Assembly (NCBI RefSeq): GCF_900215355.1
Contig: NZ_OBEA01000008.1
Coordinates: 1 to 64,000, forward strand
Source of the DNA: Pseudooceanicola antarcticus
GTDB taxonomy: Bacteria; Pseudomonadota; Alphaproteobacteria; Rhodobacterales; Rhodobacteraceae
Length of the DNA stretch: 64,000 bases
Reading direction: 5' to 3'
Positions 18,145 to 25,973 of the stretch are shown here, piece after piece. Below the pieces are notes generated by a model. It searched no databases. It was not told the origin of the DNA and was given only the letters and a program-made list of their open reading frames with translations. Position 1 is the first letter of the stretch. Every line of letters starts with the position of its first letter. The position numbers were made by a program, and so were the translations under genes.

Positions 18145-19110
18145 ATGAAACTGAGGACGAAAGGTGCGGCACTCTTATCTGCCGCGGTGCTCGCGGGGGC
18201 GCTGAGCGGCGCCGCCGCACAGGCCCAGGACAAGCAATTCACCATCGCCGTGTCGATCCCGGCCGCAACCCACGGCTGGACCGGCGGCGTGGTCTACCAC
18301 GCCCAGGAGGCCGAGAAGCAGCTCGAGGCCGCCTACCCCAACATCGACGTGATCGTCTCGACGGCCTCCTCGGCCACGGCCCAGGTCTCCTCTCTCGAGG
18401 ATCTCTCGGCCACCAACGAGCTTGACGCCCTGGTGATCCTGCCCTTCACCTCGGAGGAACTGACGGGCCCGGTGGAACAGGTTGCCTCGAACGGCACCTT
18501 CATCACGGTGGTGGACCGCGGGCTCGCGGATCCCTCGATCCAGGATCTCTATGTCGCCGGTGACAATATCGCCGTCGGCGCCAACACGGCCCAGTGGCTG
18601 GTCGAAAAGCTGGGCGGCGAAGGGGAGATCGTCGTCCTGCGGGGCATCCCGACCGTGATCGACGACGAGCGCATCCAGGGCTTCACCGAGGTCATCGACC
18701 AATCCGACATCAAGATCCTCGACATCCAGTATGCCAACTGGAACCAGGACGAGGCCTTCACCCTGATGCAGGACTACCTGGGCAAGTACCCCAACATCGA
18801 CGCGGTCTGGGCCAATGACGACGACATGCTGCTTGGCGTGATCGAAGCCGTCGACCAGGCAGAGCGCGAAGATGTGCAGTACATGCTGGGCGGCAACGGC
18901 ATGAAGCAGGTGATCGAGATGGTGAAGGCGGGTGACGAGCGCACCCCGATCTCCACCCCCTACCCGCCGTCGATGATCGCCTCGGCCATGTTCATGACCG
19001 CAGCGCAATTCGCCGGCCAGGCGCCGATGCGCGGCTCGTTCAAGCTGGATGCCCCGCTGATCACGCCGCAGAACGCGGATCAGTTCTACTTCCCGGACAG
19101 CCCGTTCTGA
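18145..19110 (+). CDS. Sugar ABC transporter substrate-binding protein
   Basis: This periplasmic binding protein of 321 residues is of the RbsB/Peripla_BP_4 type. A Sec signal peptide covers about residues 1-26 (SGAAAQAQD), and the two-lobed fold is visible from FTIAVSIPAATHGWTGGV, then VDRGLAD, GDNIAVGANTAQWLVEKL and WANDDDMLLGVIEA. The ATG at 18145 has a strong GGAGGAGGG ribosome binding site; the frame is open far upstream but only across the end of the permease gene. Placing the binding protein last among the transporter genes, followed by a hairpin, is slightly unusual. The ligand is probably a sugar or polyol. Confidence 0.9.
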   Translation: MKLRTKGAALLSAAVLAGALSGAAAQAQDKQFTIAVSIPAATHGWTGGVVYHAQEAEKQLEAAYPNIDVIVSTASSATAQVSSLEDLSATNELDALVILPFTSEELTGPVEQVASNGTFITVVDRGLADPSIQDLYVAGDNIAVGANTAQWLVEKLGGEGEIVVLRGIPTVIDDERIQGFTEVIDQSDIKILDIQYANWNQDEAFTLMQDYLGKYPNIDAVWANDDDMLLGVIEAVDQAEREDVQYMLGGNGMKQVIEMVKAGDERTPISTPYPPSMIASAMFMTAAQFAGQAPMRGSFKLDAPLITPQNADQFYFPDSPF

Positions 19111-19122
19111 TCACCCCGATAC

Positions 19123-19150
19123 CTGTCCGGCCCCTCTGGCGGCCGGACAG
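19123..19150 (+). terminator. Hairpin after the sugar-binding protein gene
   Basis: A perfect 10-bp stem (CTGTCCGGCC / GGCCGGACAG) with an 8-nt loop lies between the binding-protein stop and the PfpI-like gene. There is no T-run, so it may stabilise the upstream message or only partly terminate. Confidence 0.5.
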
Positions 19151-19176
19151 ACCACCCAAAGATCCAGGAGGCCCAG

Positions 19177-19770
19177 ATGAGCGGCAAGAAAATCCTCATG
19201 CTCTGCGGTGAATTCACCGAAGAATACGAGATCTACGTTTACCAGCAGGGCATGGAGGCCGTCGGCCATACGGTCCACGTCGTCTGCCCCGACAAGAACG
19301 CAGGCGACATGATCGCCACCTCGCTGCATGACTTCGAGGGGCACCAGACCTACACCGAGAAGCCCGGCCACAACGCGGAGATCAACAAGACCTTCTCAGA
19401 GGCCGAGGCAGAGCTCGACAGCTACGACGCGGTCTATGCCGCCGGCGGTCGCGGCCCCGAGTACATCCGCACCGACCCCCGCATCCAGGCGATGGTCAAG
19501 CACTTCCACGATACCGGCAAGCCGATCTTCACCATCTGCCACGGCGTGCAGATCCTGATGGCGGTGCCCGGCGTGCTGAAGGGCAAGACCGTCGCGGGCC
19601 TTGGCGCCTGCGCGCCCGAGGTCGTGGCCGTCGGCGGCACCTACTACGATGCCGACCCGAAAGAGGCCTATGTCGACGGCAACATGGTCTCGGCCAAGGG
19701 CTGGACCGCGCTGGCGGCCTTCATGCGCGAATGCCTGAAGGTGCTGGGCACCGAGATCCGCCACAGCTGA
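19177..19770 (+). CDS. DJ-1/PfpI family protein
   Basis: This 197-residue cytoplasmic protein has the class I glutamine-amidotransferase-like fold of DJ-1/PfpI. The nucleophile elbow ICHGVQIL places C121 followed by H122, and the conserved Glu is at position 12 in the GEFTEEYE motif. Homologues act as glyoxalases, deglycases, hydratases or chaperones. In a sugar operon a plausible role is handling a reactive carbonyl intermediate, but this is inference. The ATG follows AGGAGG at normal distance. It is the last gene of the operon and is followed by a strong terminator. Confidence 0.88.
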   Translation: MSGKKILMLCGEFTEEYEIYVYQQGMEAVGHTVHVVCPDKNAGDMIATSLHDFEGHQTYTEKPGHNAEINKTFSEAEAELDSYDAVYAAGGRGPEYIRTDPRIQAMVKHFHDTGKPIFTICHGVQILMAVPGVLKGKTVAGLGACAPEVVAVGGTYYDADPKEAYVDGNMVSAKGWTALAAFMRECLKVLGTEIRHS

Positions 19771-19790
19771 TCGCGCTCGTGCCGAAACGA

Positions 19791-19821
19791 AAGCGGGGGC
19801 CGCCACCGGCAGCCCCCGCTT
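19791..19821. terminator. Terminator between convergent PfpI-like and SDR genes
   Basis: A perfect 10-bp stem (AAGCGGGGGC / GCCCCCGCTT) with an 11-nt loop, followed by CTTCC, closes the rightward operon and can also terminate the leftward SDR gene that ends at 19840. Confidence 0.75.
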
Positions 19822-19839
19822 CTTCCTGTCCGGCCTGCC

Positions 19840-20601
19840 TCAGGCAGAGCAGCTATACCCACCATCCACCGGCAGGCCGATCCCGGTGACGAAATCCGAC
19901 GCCCCGGAGCAGAGGAAAAGCGCCGCGCCGGCCAGATCCTCGGGCCGCCCCCAGCGACCCGCGGGGGTGCGCGACAGGACGCGTTCGTTCAGATCCGATA
20001 CCTGCTCTCGGGCCATGACGGTCATGTCGGTGTCGATCCAGCCGGGCAGCAGCGCATTGACCTGGATATTGTCACCCGCCCAGGCGGTGGCCAGGGACTT
20101 GGTCAATTGCACCACCCCGCCCTTCGCCGCCGCATAGGGCGCGGACTTGGGCGACCCGAAGACCGACATCAGGGAGCCGATGTTGACGATCTTGCCGCCA
20201 CCCCGCGCGACCATCAGGGGATAGGCCGCCTGAGAGACCAGGAAGGCCGAGGTCAGGTTGCTGGAGATCAGCCTGTTCCACTCGGCCAGGGAATAGTCCT
20301 GCGGCAGCTTGCGGTCGTTGCTTCCGGCGTTGTTGAGCAGGATGTCCAGACCGCCGAACCGCCGGACGACCTCGGCCAGCGTCTCGGCCACGCTCTCTTC
20401 GTCGGTCATGTCGCCAACGATCGCCACCGGCTCGGGTGCGCCCGGCCGTGCCAGGGCGGCAACCGCGGCGGCGTTCTTGTCGGGGCTGCGCCCGACGATG
20501 GCCAGCGTAGCCCCCGCATCCGCGAGCGCGCTCGCCATGGCAAGACCGATACCGCCATTGCCCCCGGTGACCAGCGCCACCTTTCCCTCAAGGTTCATCA
20601 T
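19840..20601 (-). CDS. SDR-family oxidoreductase (classical)
   Basis: This 253-residue classical short-chain dehydrogenase has the cofactor motif TGGNGGIG at residues 12-19, NNAGSN near 90, catalytic Ser in NIGSLMSVFG, and the YAAAK active site. Its C terminus ends in LPVDGGYSCSA. Such enzymes often act on gluconate-type polyols or sugar acids. The first of two adjacent ATGs (20601) is chosen because AAGGA lies eight bases upstream. It is monocistronic, divergent from the TRAP operon and convergent with the sugar ABC operon, so it could belong to either regulon. Confidence 0.86.
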   Translation of the reverse strand: MMNLEGKVALVTGGNGGIGLAMASALADAGATLAIVGRSPDKNAAAVAALARPGAPEPVAIVGDMTDEESVAETLAEVVRRFGGLDILLNNAGSNDRKLPQDYSLAEWNRLISSNLTSAFLVSQAAYPLMVARGGGKIVNIGSLMSVFGSPKSAPYAAAKGGVVQLTKSLATAWAGDNIQVNALLPGWIDTDMTVMAREQVSDLNERVLSRTPAGRWGRPEDLAGAALFLCSGASDFVTGIGLPVDGGYSCSA

Positions 20602-20953
20602 CTTCCGTATCCTTCTCTCACAGCGCGCCCTCCCCAGGGTTCCGCCCAATCAATCTGGGCGACAAATACGACACCCCTTCGCGGAGAATCGCCGCGCGAC
20701 CCGATGCCATTTTGTCTGACCAGAAAAGCCATTCACACGATAATCACCCACAATCAGACGCCGATCAGCACCAAACATCTGCGATTCTACCCCCTCTTGG
20801 TACAACAAAAAGCGAAAATGAGCGCCCTCAGGCGAAAAGTGAATGTTGATATAATTTTGACCCTATGCCTTATTTGCCCAACCAAAGAGGCGAAGAGGCC
20901 TCTGCCGGTCCTCTGGAGGAATGGGGCCGGAATTCTACCAAAGGGAGGAAGAC
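20602..20953. other. Intergenic promoter region between SDR and TRAP operon
   Basis: These 352 bases hold no gene. The sequence is much more AT-rich than its surroundings, especially 20740-20870, as expected for two divergent promoters. One candidate regulator site is annotated at 20798-20808, and a GGGAGGA ribosome binding site precedes the TRAP gene at 20954. Confidence 0.6.
20798..20808. promoter_or_regulatory. Candidate FadR/GntR-type operator
   Basis: TGGTACAACAA fits the general FadR-group pattern T-N-G-T-N3-A-C-N-A exactly. It lies about 145 bases upstream of the TRAP dctP start, in an operon that encodes a FadR-type GntR regulator (23953-24699). A single match to a short consensus is weak evidence by itself. 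Confidence 0.4.
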
Positions 20954-21979
20954 ATGAATTTCGTTAGAAAGCTTACCGGGCTGGCGGCTCTGACCGTTTC
21001 GGCACTGAGCCTCGCCGGCGCCGCCGTGGCGGCCGATTACAACTGGACGTTCCAGACCTCGGAAACTGCGGGCGAGCCGGGCTTCGTCAACAAGCAGAAA
21101 TGGGCAGAGGATGTCGCCGCGCTGTCCGGTGGCCGGATCGAGATCGAGATCCTGCCGATCGGCTCCGTGGTGCCCCACACCGACACGCTGGACGCGGTCG
21201 GCGCAGGCATCCTTCAGGGCCACCTGACCGATCCCAGCTACTTCTCGGGCAAGGACCCGGCCTTTGCCATGATGGGCAACCTCGTCGGCGCATGGAGCGA
21301 CCCGTTCGAGCTTCTGGGCTTCATGGCCAGCGGCGGCGGCAACGAGCTCTATGCAGAGCTGGTCGCCCCCTATGGCGTGCAGTTCATCGGCGCCGCGGCG
21401 ACCGAGCCGGAGGCCTTCGTCTCGCGCGTTCCGATCCGCACCGTGGAAGACCTGAAGGGCGTCAAGATGCGCGCCCCCGAAGGCATGGTCTACGAGATCT
21501 TCTCGAAGGCCGGCGCCGCGCCGGTGTCGCTGCCCGGCTCCGAGATCTTCTCGGCGCTCGACAAGGGCGTGGTGGATGCGGCGGACAACACCGTCTTCGC
21601 CACCAACCAGTCGCTCGGCATGAACGACATCGCCAACTACCCGCTCTACCCCGGCTTCCACTCGCTGCCGATGATCGACGTGTCGATGAACAAGGCGATC
21701 TGGGACGGCCTGCCCGAGGATCTGCAGGAAATCCTGACCGCTTCGGTGCAGCAGTTCAGCTTCAACCACATCTACTCGGTCCGTCAGCTGGATGCCGCGG
21801 CCGTGGAAGAGGCGAATGCCAACCCGGACATCGAGATCATCAACTGGTCGGGTGACGAACGGGCCAAGTTCCGCCGCATCGCGCAGCAGGAATGGCAGAA
21901 CTGGGCGCCCAAGACCGAGATGACCCAGCGCTACTACGACGCGGTCACCGCCTATCTGAAGGGCCGCAACCTGCTCTGA
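20954..21979 (+). CDS. dctP: TRAP transporter substrate-binding protein (DctP family)
   Basis: This 341-residue periplasmic binding protein belongs to the DctP family of TRAP importers. A Sec signal peptide ends near residue 27 (AGAAVAAD). Family landmarks include the conserved Arg in the DLKGVKMRAPEG segment, which normally binds a substrate carboxylate, and LPGSEIFSALDKGVVDAAD just after it. The ATG at 20954 has a GGGAGGA ribosome binding site. It heads a long rightward operon, and a hairpin separates it from the small membrane subunit. Given the xylonate-type enzymes downstream, a sugar acid or other carboxylate ligand is likely, but this is inferred. Confidence 0.92.
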   Translation: MNFVRKLTGLAALTVSALSLAGAAVAADYNWTFQTSETAGEPGFVNKQKWAEDVAALSGGRIEIEILPIGSVVPHTDTLDAVGAGILQGHLTDPSYFSGKDPAFAMMGNLVGAWSDPFELLGFMASGGGNELYAELVAPYGVQFIGAAATEPEAFVSRVPIRTVEDLKGVKMRAPEGMVYEIFSKAGAAPVSLPGSEIFSALDKGVVDAADNTVFATNQSLGMNDIANYPLYPGFHSLPMIDVSMNKAIWDGLPEDLQEILTASVQQFSFNHIYSVRQLDAAAVEEANANPDIEIINWSGDERAKFRRIAQQEWQNWAPKTEMTQRYYDAVTAYLKGRNLL

Positions 21980-22001
21980 GCGGGTCGCAGTCCAGGAACA
22001 A

Positions 22002-22034
22002 GCTGCGCCCGGCCGAGCTCGTGTCGGGCGCAGC
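22002..22034 (+). terminator. Attenuator-like hairpin between TRAP dctP and dctQ
   Basis: A perfect 9-bp stem (GCTGCGCCC / GGGCGCAGC) with a 15-nt loop lies in the 80-base gap after the binding-protein gene. It has no T-run and sits inside an operon, so it probably sets the ratio of binding protein to membrane subunits. Confidence 0.5.
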
Positions 22035-22059
22035 GCTCAAAGGGGGAGGAGAGCCTGAA

Positions 22060-22632
22060 ATGGCCGATGAGAGCGACATCATCAACAAGATCGAGCAGGG
22101 AGACGTCGAGATCCGCACAGGATTGGATCAGGCGATCTCGACCAGCTCCAAGGTATTCGCATGGGCCATCTTCGTGGCATTCCTGATCACGGTGGTCGAG
22201 GTCATCGCCCGCTACGTCTTCGACAGCCCGACCTTCTGGGCGCATGAGACGACGTCCTTCCTGATCGCGGCGATCTTCCTGGTCGGCGGTCCGGTCGCCC
22301 TGGCCCGCGACAAGCATATCCGCGTCCGGATGTTCTACGATGCGGCCGGCCCCAAGCGGCGGCGCGCGCTCGACATCGTGAACTCCTTGATCGCGCTCAT
22401 TTTCTTCGCGGGCCTGGCCTATGCGGCCTGGGTCATGGTCGGCAAGTCCTGGTTCACCCCCACGGGCGCCCTGCACCTCGAGGGCACCGGCACCTCGTGG
22501 AACCCGCCCACCCCCGCCCTGCTGAAGCTGCTGGTTCTGATCTGCGTGGTGGCGATGTTCATCCAGACGGTGTTCCACCTGATCGACGCGATCCGGCGCG
22601 ACACCTCCAACGCCACTGACGGAGGCGAATGA
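22060..22632 (+). CDS. dctQ: TRAP transporter small permease subunit (DctQ)
   Basis: This 190-residue inner-membrane protein has four hydrophobic helices and the DctQ pattern (VVEVIARYVFDSPTFWAHE, then ARDKHIRVRMFYD near the second loop). It forms the small subunit that complexes with the large DctM channel. The ATG at 22060 has a GGGGGAGGAGAG ribosome binding site and a soluble N-terminal stretch of about 35 residues before the first helix, longer than usual. Its end overlaps dctM by four bases. Confidence 0.88.
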   Translation: MADESDIINKIEQGDVEIRTGLDQAISTSSKVFAWAIFVAFLITVVEVIARYVFDSPTFWAHETTSFLIAAIFLVGGPVALARDKHIRVRMFYDAAGPKRRRALDIVNSLIALIFFAGLAYAAWVMVGKSWFTPTGALHLEGTGTSWNPPTPALLKLLVLICVVAMFIQTVFHLIDAIRRDTSNATDGGE

Positions 22633-23945
22633 CCATGGGCCTGAGTGCTCTCGGGATCGAATACGGATCCTACCTTCTTGTCGGCGCGATCTTCGTCCTG
22701 CTTCTGACCGGCCAGCCCCTGGCCTGGGTCACCGGGCTCGTCGCGCTCATCTTCACCTTCGGCTGGTTCGGCCCCATGGCCCTGCCGCTGGTGACCTCGC
22801 GGATCTTCGGCTTCATCACCGAATACTCGCTTGTCGCCATCCCGATGTTCATCCTGATGGCCGCCCTGCTCGACCGTTCGGGCATTGCCAAGTCGCTGTT
22901 CAACGGCATGCGCATCCTGGCCGGCCGCCTGCCCGGCGGCGTCGCGGTCCAGACCCTGATCGTCGCCATCCTGATGGCCGCCATGTCCGGCGTCATCGGC
23001 GGCGAGATCGTCCTGCTGGGCATCCTTGCCCTGCCCCAGATGCTGCGGCTCGGCTACGATCGCAATCTCTCCATCGGCGTGGTCTGCGCGGGCGGATCGC
23101 TCGGCACCATGATGCCGCCCTCGATCGTGCTGATCATCTACGGGCTGGTGGCCAATGCCTCCATCGCCGACCTCTTCATCGCCGCCATCACCCCGGCGCT
23201 GATGCTCCTGGGCTTCTACGTGGCCTATGTGCTCTTCATCTGCTGGCGCAACCCCGACCTGGGCCCGCCCATGTCGAAGGAGGAAGCCGCGCAGGAATCC
23301 CTGGGCTCTGCCCTGAAGTCGCTCTCGGCGCCGCTCTTCATTGTCTTCGTCGTGCTGGGCTCGATCTACGGCGGCATCGCCTCGATCACCGAGGCCGCGG
23401 CCATGGGCGTCTCGGCGGTGCTGATCATCGCGCTGATCCGGCGCGAACTGACCCTGAGGATGCTGCAGGACAGCCTGGTTCACACGCTGCAGACCTGCGG
23501 CATGATCATCTGGATCGGCATCGCCGCGGCCGTGCTGGTCGGTGTCTACAACCTGATGGGCGGCAACCGCTTCGTCGCGCAGTCGATCCTGGGGATCGAG
23601 GCGGCGCCGGTGGTGATCATCATGGTGATGATGCTGATCCTGCTGGTCCTGGGCATGTTCCTCGACTGGATCGGCATCGCCCTGCTGACCCTGCCGATCT
23701 TCGTGCCCATCGTGATCCAGCTGGGCTACGACCCGATCTGGTTCGGCATCCTCTTCGCGGTGAACATGCAGGTCTCCTACCTGACACCGCCCTTCGGCCC
23801 CGCCGCCTTCTACCTGAAGAGCGTCGCCCCGAAGGAGATCACGCTGAAGCACATCTACACGGCACTCCTGCCCTTCATCGCGCTGCAGTTGGTGGTTCTG
23901 TTGACCATCCTCTTCTTCCCGCCAATCGCAACCTGGCTTATCTGA
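22629..23945 (+). CDS. dctM: TRAP transporter large permease subunit (DctM)
   Basis: This 438-residue membrane protein is the sodium-coupled transport subunit of the TRAP system. About 12 hydrophobic helices are visible, together with family segments such as MSGVIGGEIVLLGILALPQML, GGSLGTMMPPSIVLIIYG and the late VSYLTPPFGPAAFYLK. The start at 22629 overlaps dctQ; an in-frame ATG two codons later is also possible. The next gene, a GntR regulator, begins eight bases after its stop, so the operon continues. Confidence 0.92.
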   Translation: MTMGLSALGIEYGSYLLVGAIFVLLLTGQPLAWVTGLVALIFTFGWFGPMALPLVTSRIFGFITEYSLVAIPMFILMAALLDRSGIAKSLFNGMRILAGRLPGGVAVQTLIVAILMAAMSGVIGGEIVLLGILALPQMLRLGYDRNLSIGVVCAGGSLGTMMPPSIVLIIYGLVANASIADLFIAAITPALMLLGFYVAYVLFICWRNPDLGPPMSKEEAAQESLGSALKSLSAPLFIVFVVLGSIYGGIASITEAAAMGVSAVLIIALIRRELTLRMLQDSLVHTLQTCGMIIWIGIAAAVLVGVYNLMGGNRFVAQSILGIEAAPVVIIMVMMLILLVLGMFLDWIGIALLTLPIFVPIVIQLGYDPIWFGILFAVNMQVSYLTPPFGPAAFYLKSVAPKEITLKHIYTALLPFIALQLVVLLTILFFPPIATWLI

Positions 23946-23952
23946 GTGCCCT

Positions 23953-24699
23953 TTGACGAACAGTAGCGAGGCGAAGACGTTGGACGACACTTTTGAAGAG
24001 AGCAGCCAGGAATCCGCCGTGGACCAGGTCGTGGCCCAGATCCGCGAGCTCATCGACACCGATGGGCTCACGGTCGGGGACAAGCTTCCGACCGAGCGCG
24101 AGCTTTGCGAACGTTTCGCCATCAGCCGCAACACGGTGCGAGAGGCGATGCGGATGCTGAAGGCCTACGGCATCGTCGACGTGCGCCCCAAGGTGGGGGC
24201 CACGATCATCGACGAGCGGATGAACCGGGCGCTGGATATCTTCTCGTTCAACGTGGGCGAGATCTCTCGCCGGACCTTCGATGACATCCAGGGCTTCCGC
24301 GAGCTGATCGAGACCGGCACCGCGCTGGCCATCTTCGATGCGGTGACGCCCAATGACATGGAGGAGCTGCGGGCACTGAACCACCGCATGGTGCAGGCCC
24401 GCAGCATCGTCGAGGCCTCGGAGTTCGACTTCGAGTTTCACATCAAGCTGATCTCGCTGACCGGGAACCGCTCGATCCTCGATGTCTACGGCATCATGAA
24501 GCCGGTGATCCTGCGCATCATGCAGCACGGCAAGACCCGTCGCATCATCGAGGGCGAGACCTTCCAGGAGCACGAGGGCGTCTTGCGCGCCATCGAGGCG
24601 ACCGATCACCTCGCCTATCAATACCTGATGCGGACCCACCTCAGGAAAGGTCTCGCCACCTTCCCCGAGCTGGGCCCCATCCCCGAAAAAAGGAGCTGA
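23953..24699 (+). CDS. FadR-type GntR regulator, FCD domain
   Basis: This 248-residue regulator has a GntR winged helix-turn-helix (LPTERELCERFAISRNTVREAMRMLKAYG in two parts, residues about 45-75) and an all-helical FCD effector domain (EFDFEFHIKLISLTGNRS, then the late EHEGVLRAIEA metal-binding stretch). It probably controls the TRAP and ABC operon in which it lies, in response to a sugar acid. The start is uncertain: a TTG at 23953 is the furthest upstream that does not overlap dctM, and a later GTG at 24019 would still leave the full DNA-binding domain. It separates the TRAP genes from the ABC genes. Confidence 0.85.
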   Translation: MTNSSEAKTLDDTFEESSQESAVDQVVAQIRELIDTDGLTVGDKLPTERELCERFAISRNTVREAMRMLKAYGIVDVRPKVGATIIDERMNRALDIFSFNVGEISRRTFDDIQGFRELIETGTALAIFDAVTPNDMEELRALNHRMVQARSIVEASEFDFEFHIKLISLTGNRSILDVYGIMKPVILRIMQHGKTRRIIEGETFQEHEGVLRAIEATDHLAYQYLMRTHLRKGLATFPELGPIPEKRS

Positions 24700-24776
24700 C
24701 GAGCATCACGAACGAGAGCCGGGATGAGCCGGCCGGAAACTGCAAACTTCAGACTACTCTGGGAGGAGATTAGAAA

Positions 24777-25913
24777 ATGAAGACGAAATCGTTGTTTGCG
24801 ACGCTGGTGACAGCGACGTTTCTGAGCGGGGGCGCGGCTTTCGCGGGTCCCGAGGTGGTATCGGGCCCCGGTGCCCTGCCCGAATGCTTCGCCCCCTGGG
24901 ACGAGGACACGAGCTTCCTGCAATGGTCCGCCAAGGAAGGCCCCTACAAGATCGCCGTGGTCAACGGCTTCGTGGGCAACACCTGGCGCATCCAGATGGT
25001 GAAGACCGCCAAGGCCTTTGCCGAGGACCCGACGATCAAGGACAAGATCTCGGAGTTCAAGGTCGTCTCGACCGGCACCGATGCCCCCGCCCAGCTGGGC
25101 GCCATCGAGGACTTCATCAACCAGGGCTATGACGCGATCATCACCATCGCCGTGGCCCCCACGGGCTTCGACCGGGTGATCCGCCTGGCCGACAAGAACG
25201 ACGTGGTGCTGGTGCCCTTCGACAACGTGCTGGACACCGACAAGGTGATGCAGGTCAACGAGGACCAGCTTGCCATGGGCAAGAAGTGGGGCGAGTTCAT
25301 CCTGGGCGAGCTGCACGAGATGGGTATCGACAGCGGCAAGCTGCTGGAAGTGCGCGGCCTGGCCGGCAACTCCGTCGACCGTGACCGCTCGCTGGCGATC
25401 AACGAGGCCATCGCTGCCGATGGTGGCGACTGGGAGGTGGTCTCGGTCGTGGGCAACTGGGATGACGGCACGACCCAGAAGGTGGTGGCCGACGCCATCG
25501 CCGTGCACGGCCAGTTCGATGCGGTGATCGGCCAGGGCGGCTCCAACGGGATCGTCCAGGCGCTGCAGGACTCGGGCCACCCCTGGGTGCCTGTCGCAGG
25601 TGAATCCGAGAACGGCTTCCGCAAGGCCATCGCCGAGCATTCCGCCGACGGCCTGAAGGGCATCTCGATCGGCCAGTCGCCGGGCCTGGTGGCCGTGGCG
25701 ATGAAGGCGGCGGTCTCGGCGCTGGAAGGCAACGTGATGCCGCAGCTCATCTCGGTGCCGCTGCCTGTGGCCACCTACAAGGGTCTCGAGGACGGCAAGA
25801 ACTACTGGTCCGAACTGCCGGACAACTTCTTCACCGTGAATGAATTCCCGCCCTGCGACGTGAACATCTCCGGTCCGGCCATCATGGCCGAGAGCGAAGA
25901 AGACATGAAGTGA
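24777..25913 (+). CDS. Sugar ABC transporter substrate-binding protein
   Basis: This 378-residue periplasmic binding protein is of the CUT2/Peripla_BP_4 type and longer than RbsB. A Sec signal peptide runs to about residue 23 (GGAAFAG). The mature part begins with a segment containing one Cys (ALPECFAPWDED), and a second Cys lies near the C terminus (FPPCDVNI), so a disulfide is possible. Fold landmarks are KIAVVNGFVGNTWRIQMVK, AIEDFINQGYDAIITIAV and GQGGSNGIVQALQDSGHP. The ATG follows GGGAGGAG. It begins 77 bases after the regulator; whether a separate promoter exists is unclear. With XylX and XylD downstream, the ligand is plausibly an aldopentose or pentonate. Confidence 0.9.
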   Translation: MKTKSLFATLVTATFLSGGAAFAGPEVVSGPGALPECFAPWDEDTSFLQWSAKEGPYKIAVVNGFVGNTWRIQMVKTAKAFAEDPTIKDKISEFKVVSTGTDAPAQLGAIEDFINQGYDAIITIAVAPTGFDRVIRLADKNDVVLVPFDNVLDTDKVMQVNEDQLAMGKKWGEFILGELHEMGIDSGKLLEVRGLAGNSVDRDRSLAINEAIAADGGDWEVVSVVGNWDDGTTQKVVADAIAVHGQFDAVIGQGGSNGIVQALQDSGHPWVPVAGESENGFRKAIAEHSADGLKGISIGQSPGLVAVAMKAAVSALEGNVMPQLISVPLPVATYKGLEDGKNYWSELPDNFFTVNEFPPCDVNISGPAIMAESEEDMK

Positions 25914-25919
25914 TGACAC

Positions 25920-25950
25920 GCGGGCGACCGGGCCTGGCCCGGCCGCCCGC
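25920..25950 (+). terminator. Attenuator-like hairpin after the second sugar-binding protein gene
   Basis: A 14-bp stem with one A-C mismatch (GCGGGCG-A-CCGGGC / GCCCGG-C-CGCCCGC) and a 3-nt loop lies in the 60-base gap between the binding-protein stop and the ATPase gene. It is followed by CCCTTCCCG, not a T-run. Confidence 0.5.
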
Positions 25951-25973
25951 CCCTTCCCGTCAGGATGCGTAGA